From assembly GCF_003987355.1 (NCBI RefSeq), contig NZ_PIPR01000001.1, positions 682,001 to 746,000 of the forward strand: a stretch of DNA of 64,000 bases, read 5' to 3'. Positions 60,148 through 64,000 of this stretch are shown here, in pieces; position 1 is the first letter of the stretch, and each line of letters opens with the position of its first letter. This DNA is from Pseudidiomarina aestuarii. Lineage in GTDB: Bacteria; Pseudomonadota; Gammaproteobacteria; Enterobacterales; Alteromonadaceae. The notes under the pieces are model-generated. The model saw nothing but the letters and a program-made list of their open reading frames with translations, was not told where the DNA came from and searched no databases. The translations under genes and the position numbers were made by a program.

Positions 60148-62382
60148 ATGCTTTCAATCTGGCGCCGCCTGCGAGGATACCTCATCGTCTTATTAATAGG
60201 CGGCCTATTGACCTACGTGAGTCATGACTTCTTTGCGAATTCGGAACGAGAAGTCATTCTTGCGAAGCAATCTGAGCAACTTCGTGAAATTGAGTACACG
60301 GTAAGCCGTGAGCTACTGCAAACTATCTACATTAGTGAGTGGTTAGCACAAGAAGTGACACGCTCACCAACTCCTATTTTGCAACGTCTACGCGGTACCG
60401 ATGTCCTGATACGTCGATATTTCCCGAGCATCGATAGTGTCTTCTTTGTAGAAACCGGAGCTCGCCAAGATCCGCGCCTCTACCAAGTCACTGACGATGT
60501 GATTATTAGTTCATCGAACGACCCTGTCCATGATGCCATTTTTAAGGCTGTAACTCAGACTCGAATGGCATTAGCAGCACCGAGTGATGCTCGCATCATT
60601 GCCAGTGACTTTGAGCAGTTATTTATTGCTGTGCGTATCGAGCGGACACTTGAGTCAGGTATTTTGTTATTGCGTTTTAATTTGCGTGATTTCATGCGCG
60701 ATGTCATGAACATCGTGCTGGAGGAGGGTTATCAGTTTCAACTATGGAACCAAACCGAAGTTATCTTTAACTTTTCCGGTGATTTAAGCACGCGCAATGA
60801 CTGGACTGTTTATAGTCGCTTGCGGATTGATGACACCAGTTTTCGTAGTGAACTATGGCCGACCCGAGCGCGCTTAAATGCAAGTCTTTCATCAACGCCG
60901 CAACTCACAGTCGCGATTGGCAGCGCCCTCACCCTGTTAGGTATGTTTATTTTTGCTCTGGCACGCTTGCTGCAGCGACGCGGGCAAATACTTCGCGATG
61001 CGCTCGCGAAAGCGAATGAAAAGCTGCAGCGGCAGCATAACTTAGATCAACAAGTTCGATTCTTGCGAGAACATGACGAACTCACCGAATTACCGAATCG
61101 ACAAGCCTTAATGAATTACCTGCGCGGTGAAATAAGCTCCATCGAACAGCGCAAGGGGCAATTACTGGCTGCTCATATGAACCTCGACGCGTTTCGAAAG
61201 TTGAATGAAGCACTGGGACATTCCATGGGCGACGAAGTGCTCCGCCGTATTGCGCATCGACTCCGGAAGTTCTGCCCACCACGTGGCTTTGTGGCTCGTT
61301 TGAGTGGCGATGAATTTGTTCTTATTTTGCCCGATATATACACTGATGAGCATGCCCTCGAGGCTGCGCACCAAATTCAAGCGCTGATTGCTCCGCAATT
61401 TTACATTGAAAAACACGAAGTATACTGCTCATGTGCGATTGGCCTCGCCTTTGCTAACGATGCGGATTACCAGCCCACTCGCCTGCTGCAACAAGCCGAG
61501 ATGGCGCTGAATGAAGCACGGCGCCAAGGGTATAACGGTGTCTCCATCTATACGCGTCGCCAGCAGGATGAATTGGTGCAACGACGACTGTTACTGAGTC
61601 AGCTCTATCACGCCATTGAGCATGAGCAAGTCGAAGTGCACTACCAGCCGGTCTTTGACTTAAAGACTCAAAAAATTTGTCGTATTGAGGCACTGATTCG
61701 TTGGCGACAGCATGCAAGCCGCCTATTGCAGCCAGACGAGTTTTTACCCATCATTGAAGATACGGGGCTCATTGTTCCGGTCACGCAACGCTGTATTCGG
61801 CAAGTAGCGGATGACATTTCAGCTTTGCGTCAAGCCGGTCATCAAGACTTAGTCGTGCATTTAAACTTTTCCGCGAAACAGCTCGGTATGACCTCGCTTG
61901 CAACTGAGCTCAGCGAGTTACTTACGCGAACTCAACTACCACCACAACAGTTGGCTATCGAGCTGCGTGATTATGTTTTTGTCAACGGTGTGCAGCAACA
62001 ACCACAACATATCTCGGCACTGTTACATTTAGGTATTCAAATATTTATCGATACGGTTGGCATCCATCATGAAACCACTCATGCATTGAGGCACGTGGCA
62101 CCCCATGGCATAAAAATCAATCGGTCATTGATTAGTCAAATTCCGGTCGATACAGTAAACAGTAAAATTACCAATACGATACTAGAATTAGCGGACCAAC
62201 AAGATTTACAAGTGATTGCCGTAGGCGTTGAGAACCAACAACAAATCGACTATTTGCTGCAGCGGAACTGTTTTCTTGCCCAAGGCCATTTCTTATGCCG
62301 TCCGTTGTCCCACGCTCAGCTATTTTCATTGCTGGCATCTGACAAACAAGCATTTGTAGTAGGAGAAGATTATGCAGAATGA
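60148..62382 (+). CDS. Membrane-bound GGDEF-EAL protein with degenerate EAL site
   Basis: The 744-residue protein has a membrane helix (residues ~10-28), a periplasmic sensor region (~30-250), a second helix (~253-275), a GGDEF domain (~300-470) and an EAL domain (~480-735). The GGDEF signature is SGDEF at 386-390 with DAFRKLNEALGHSMGD present, so cyclase activity is possible; no RxxD inhibitory site is seen. In the EAL domain Glu514, Asn573, Glu605, Lys656, Glu695 and Gln712 are kept. The paired Asp is Asp635-Thr636, the following loop (normally DFGTGYSS) is lost, and the first Glu of EGVE is Val692. Phosphodiesterase activity is doubtful. It lies 7 bp after aacS and overlaps the ETF-QO gene by 11 bp. 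Confidence 0.9.
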   Translation: MLSIWRRLRGYLIVLLIGGLLTYVSHDFFANSEREVILAKQSEQLREIEYTVSRELLQTIYISEWLAQEVTRSPTPILQRLRGTDVLIRRYFPSIDSVFFVETGARQDPRLYQVTDDVIISSSNDPVHDAIFKAVTQTRMALAAPSDARIIASDFEQLFIAVRIERTLESGILLLRFNLRDFMRDVMNIVLEEGYQFQLWNQTEVIFNFSGDLSTRNDWTVYSRLRIDDTSFRSELWPTRARLNASLSSTPQLTVAIGSALTLLGMFIFALARLLQRRGQILRDALAKANEKLQRQHNLDQQVRFLREHDELTELPNRQALMNYLRGEISSIEQRKGQLLAAHMNLDAFRKLNEALGHSMGDEVLRRIAHRLRKFCPPRGFVARLSGDEFVLILPDIYTDEHALEAAHQIQALIAPQFYIEKHEVYCSCAIGLAFANDADYQPTRLLQQAEMALNEARRQGYNGVSIYTRRQQDELVQRRLLLSQLYHAIEHEQVEVHYQPVFDLKTQKICRIEALIRWRQHASRLLQPDEFLPIIEDTGLIVPVTQRCIRQVADDISALRQAGHQDLVVHLNFSAKQLGMTSLATELSELLTRTQLPPQQLAIELRDYVFVNGVQQQPQHISALLHLGIQIFIDTVGIHHETTHALRHVAPHGIKINRSLISQIPVDTVNSKITNTILELADQQDLQVIAVGVENQQQIDYLLQRNCFLAQGHFLCRPLSHAQLFSLLASDKQAFVVGEDYAE

Positions 62383-64000
62383 AGCGATCGAACGTGAAAG
62401 CATGGACTGTGATGTCGTCATTGTCGGAGCCGGCCCTGCGGGTTTAGCAAGTGCCATTAAACTCGCTCAGCTAGCCCAAGAACAGCAACAGGAATTGATG
62501 ATCTGTGTGGTAGAAAAAGGCTCTGAAGTCGGTGCTCATATCCTCTCAGGCGCAGTGTTTGAACCACGCGCATTAGACGAGCTGCTGCCGGATTGGAAAA
62601 ATTTAGGTGCTCCTTTGAACACACCGGTCACGGGTGATGAAATTCTGTTGTTAAAAGATCAAGAGAAGTCCACTCAGCTGCCCGGCTTCATGGTGCCTAA
62701 AACCTTTCACAATGACGGTAATTATATTGCGAGCATGGGCAACGTATGTCGCTGGCTGGCTGAACAAGCTCAAGCGTTGGGAGTTGAGATTTTTCCTGGT
62801 TTTCCAGCCGCTGATGTCATCATCGAAGAGGGTCGTGTTGCCGGTATCATTACTGGCGATATGGGCTTGGACCGCGATGGTCAGCAGAAGCCTAGCTTCG
62901 AACCTGGAATGGAACTCCGCGCGCGATATACGATCTTTGCCGAAGGTTGTCGCGGGCATTTAGGCAAGAGGTTACAGGCACAATTTAATCTCGCGGACGA
63001 TGTATCACCGCAACATTATGCCATTGGCTTTAAAGAGATCTGGGATATTCCAGCGGAACAACATCAACCCGGTCTCGTGGTTCATACCACAGGTTGGCCG
63101 CTCGGCGATAATGGCACGGGTGGTGGGTATCTCTATCATGCCGAAGACGGTCAGGTGTATGTTGGTCTGATTGTTGACTTAAACTACACCAACCCACATT
63201 TGAATCCGTTTGCTGAATTTCAACGCTTCAAAACCCATGCAGCCATTGCAAAGACCTTGAACAATGGTAAGCGCGTCACATACGGTGCGCGAGCGATCAC
63301 CAAAGGCGGTTTGCACTCGCTCCCGAAAATGAGCTTTCCAGGCGGCTTATTGGTTGGGTGCAATGCCGGCACATTGAACTTTGCCAAAATCAAAGGCAAT
63401 CATACCGCCATGAAGTCCGGTATGCTGGCAGCTGAAACCATTTTCGCGGCCTTGCAAAGCGAATCGCCTGCTGCTGACTTGACCGACTATCAAGAACGTT
63501 TTCAATCATCATGGCTTTACGATGAATTGTATCGCTCGCGGAATTTTGGTCCTGCCATTCATAAGTTTGGTACTTGGTTAGGTGGCGCTTATAACACGCT
63601 GGATCAAAATTGGTTCGGTGGCAAATTACCGTTTACTATTAGGGATCAAAGGCCTGATCATGAGGGTATGCAGAAAGCTGCTGACGCTCCAACGATTGAT
63701 TACACGAAACCCGATAATAAGTTAACTTTTGATCGATTATCATCAGTGTATTTGTCGAATACGAATCACGAAGAAGAACAACCGTGTCATTTAAAATTAG
63801 CGGATGAAACGGTTCCACTGACCGTTAACCTGCCCGAATTTGCCGAACCTGCTCAACGTTATTGCCCTGCAGGCGTATACGAAATTGTCGAAGAAAATGG
63901 CGAATCAGTATTTAAAATAAATGCACAGAATTGTATTCATTGTAAAACTTGCGATATTAAAGACCCATCTCAAAATATTACTTGGGTGACTCCAGAGGGA
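62372..64000 (+). CDS. Electron transfer flavoprotein-ubiquinone oxidoreductase (3' end outside window)
   Basis: ETF-QO takes electrons from acyl-CoA dehydrogenases via ETF and reduces ubiquinone at the inner membrane. The frame opens at ATG 62372 (MQNEAIERESMDCDVV) with AGGAGAAG before it and is still open at 64000: 543 codons, probably about ten short of complete. Visible are the FAD motif VVIVGAGPAGLASAIKLAQ, EKGSEVGAHILSGAVFEPRAL (in parts) and the 4Fe-4S cysteines RYCPAG and NCIHCKTCDIKDPSQNITW. It is the electron outlet for LiuA and the acyl-CoA dehydrogenase at 45.3-46.5 kb. Its start lies within the GGDEF-EAL gene. Confidence 0.95.
   Translation, partial: MQNEAIERESMDCDVVIVGAGPAGLASAIKLAQLAQEQQQELMICVVEKGSEVGAHILSGAVFEPRALDELLPDWKNLGAPLNTPVTGDEILLLKDQEKSTQLPGFMVPKTFHNDGNYIASMGNVCRWLAEQAQALGVEIFPGFPAADVIIEEGRVAGIITGDMGLDRDGQQKPSFEPGMELRARYTIFAEGCRGHLGKRLQAQFNLADDVSPQHYAIGFKEIWDIPAEQHQPGLVVHTTGWPLGDNGTGGGYLYHAEDGQVYVGLIVDLNYTNPHLNPFAEFQRFKTHAAIAKTLNNGKRVTYGARAITKGGLHSLPKMSFPGGLLVGCNAGTLNFAKIKGNHTAMKSGMLAAETIFAALQSESPAADLTDYQERFQSSWLYDELYRSRNFGPAIHKFGTWLGGAYNTLDQNWFGGKLPFTIRDQRPDHEGMQKAADAPTIDYTKPDNKLTFDRLSSVYLSNTNHEEEQPCHLKLADETVPLTVNLPEFAEPAQRYCPAGVYEIVEENGESVFKINAQNCIHCKTCDIKDPSQNITWVTPEG

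Overview
The window is a 64 kb stretch of a gammaproteobacterial chromosome of moderate GC. Gene content and order suggest a marine Alteromonadales-type organism, most likely of the Idiomarina/Pseudidiomarina group. This is an inference from the E. coli-like core synteny (xerD-dsbC-recJ-prfB-lysS; rpsB-tsf-pyrH-frr-uppS-cdsA-dxr-rseP-bamA-skp-lpxD-fabZ-lpxA-lpxB), the families DUF3549, DUF3301, DUF3192, YqcC and Syd, and the large share of branched-chain amino-acid catabolism with no sugar-catabolic genes. No rRNA, tRNA, CRISPR array, prophage or insertion sequence was seen.

Layout. 1-4.2 kb: the C-terminal part of a trans-sulfuration PLP enzyme, then a potassium module of trkH, a short KdpD-like kinase and a KdpE-like regulator. 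4.2-10.3 kb (minus): lysS, prfB with its programmed +1 frameshift, recJ, dsbC, xerD. 10.3-13.1 kb (minus): a redox trio of quinone oxidoreductase, pirin and glutathionyl-hydroquinone reductase. 13.1-27.0 kb (minus): the envelope and translation supercluster from rpsB down to lpxB, with a terminator after tsf and a second terminator/promoter junction between frr and uppS. 27.4-31.7 kb (plus): map-glnD-dapD. 31.7-39.7 kb: truC-yqcC, small conserved unknowns, syd, queF, ppnN, a DUF3192 protein and an isocitrate dehydrogenase-family enzyme.

39.8-51.1 kb is mainly valine/isoleucine catabolism on the minus strand: mmsA, an acyl-CoA dehydrogenase, 3-hydroxyisobutyryl-CoA hydrolase, mmsB and an SDR dehydrogenase. 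These run on into gcvA, a small hydrolase and rlmM. A divergent AraC-type regulator (MmsR-like) and an EamA transporter lie upstream, and a thiolase faces them. 51.3-60.1 kb (plus) is a complete leucine-degradation operon, liuR-liuABCDE plus acetoacetyl-CoA synthetase. It is followed without a visible terminator by a membrane GGDEF-EAL protein that overlaps the gene for ETF-ubiquinone oxidoreductase, which runs off the window. Together these genes carry acyl-CoA derivatives of Leu, Val and Ile to acetyl-CoA, acetoacetyl-CoA and propionyl-CoA, and pass the dehydrogenase electrons to quinone.

Most of the window is ordinary core chromosome. The items most worth a second look are: the c-di-GMP protein placed between leucine catabolism and ETF-QO, with a degenerate EAL site; the inverted arrays of heptanucleotide repeats beside a LiuR-like palindrome; the 21-bp-spaced direct repeats upstream of mmsA; and the uppS promoter whose -10 box lies in the loop of the frr terminator.
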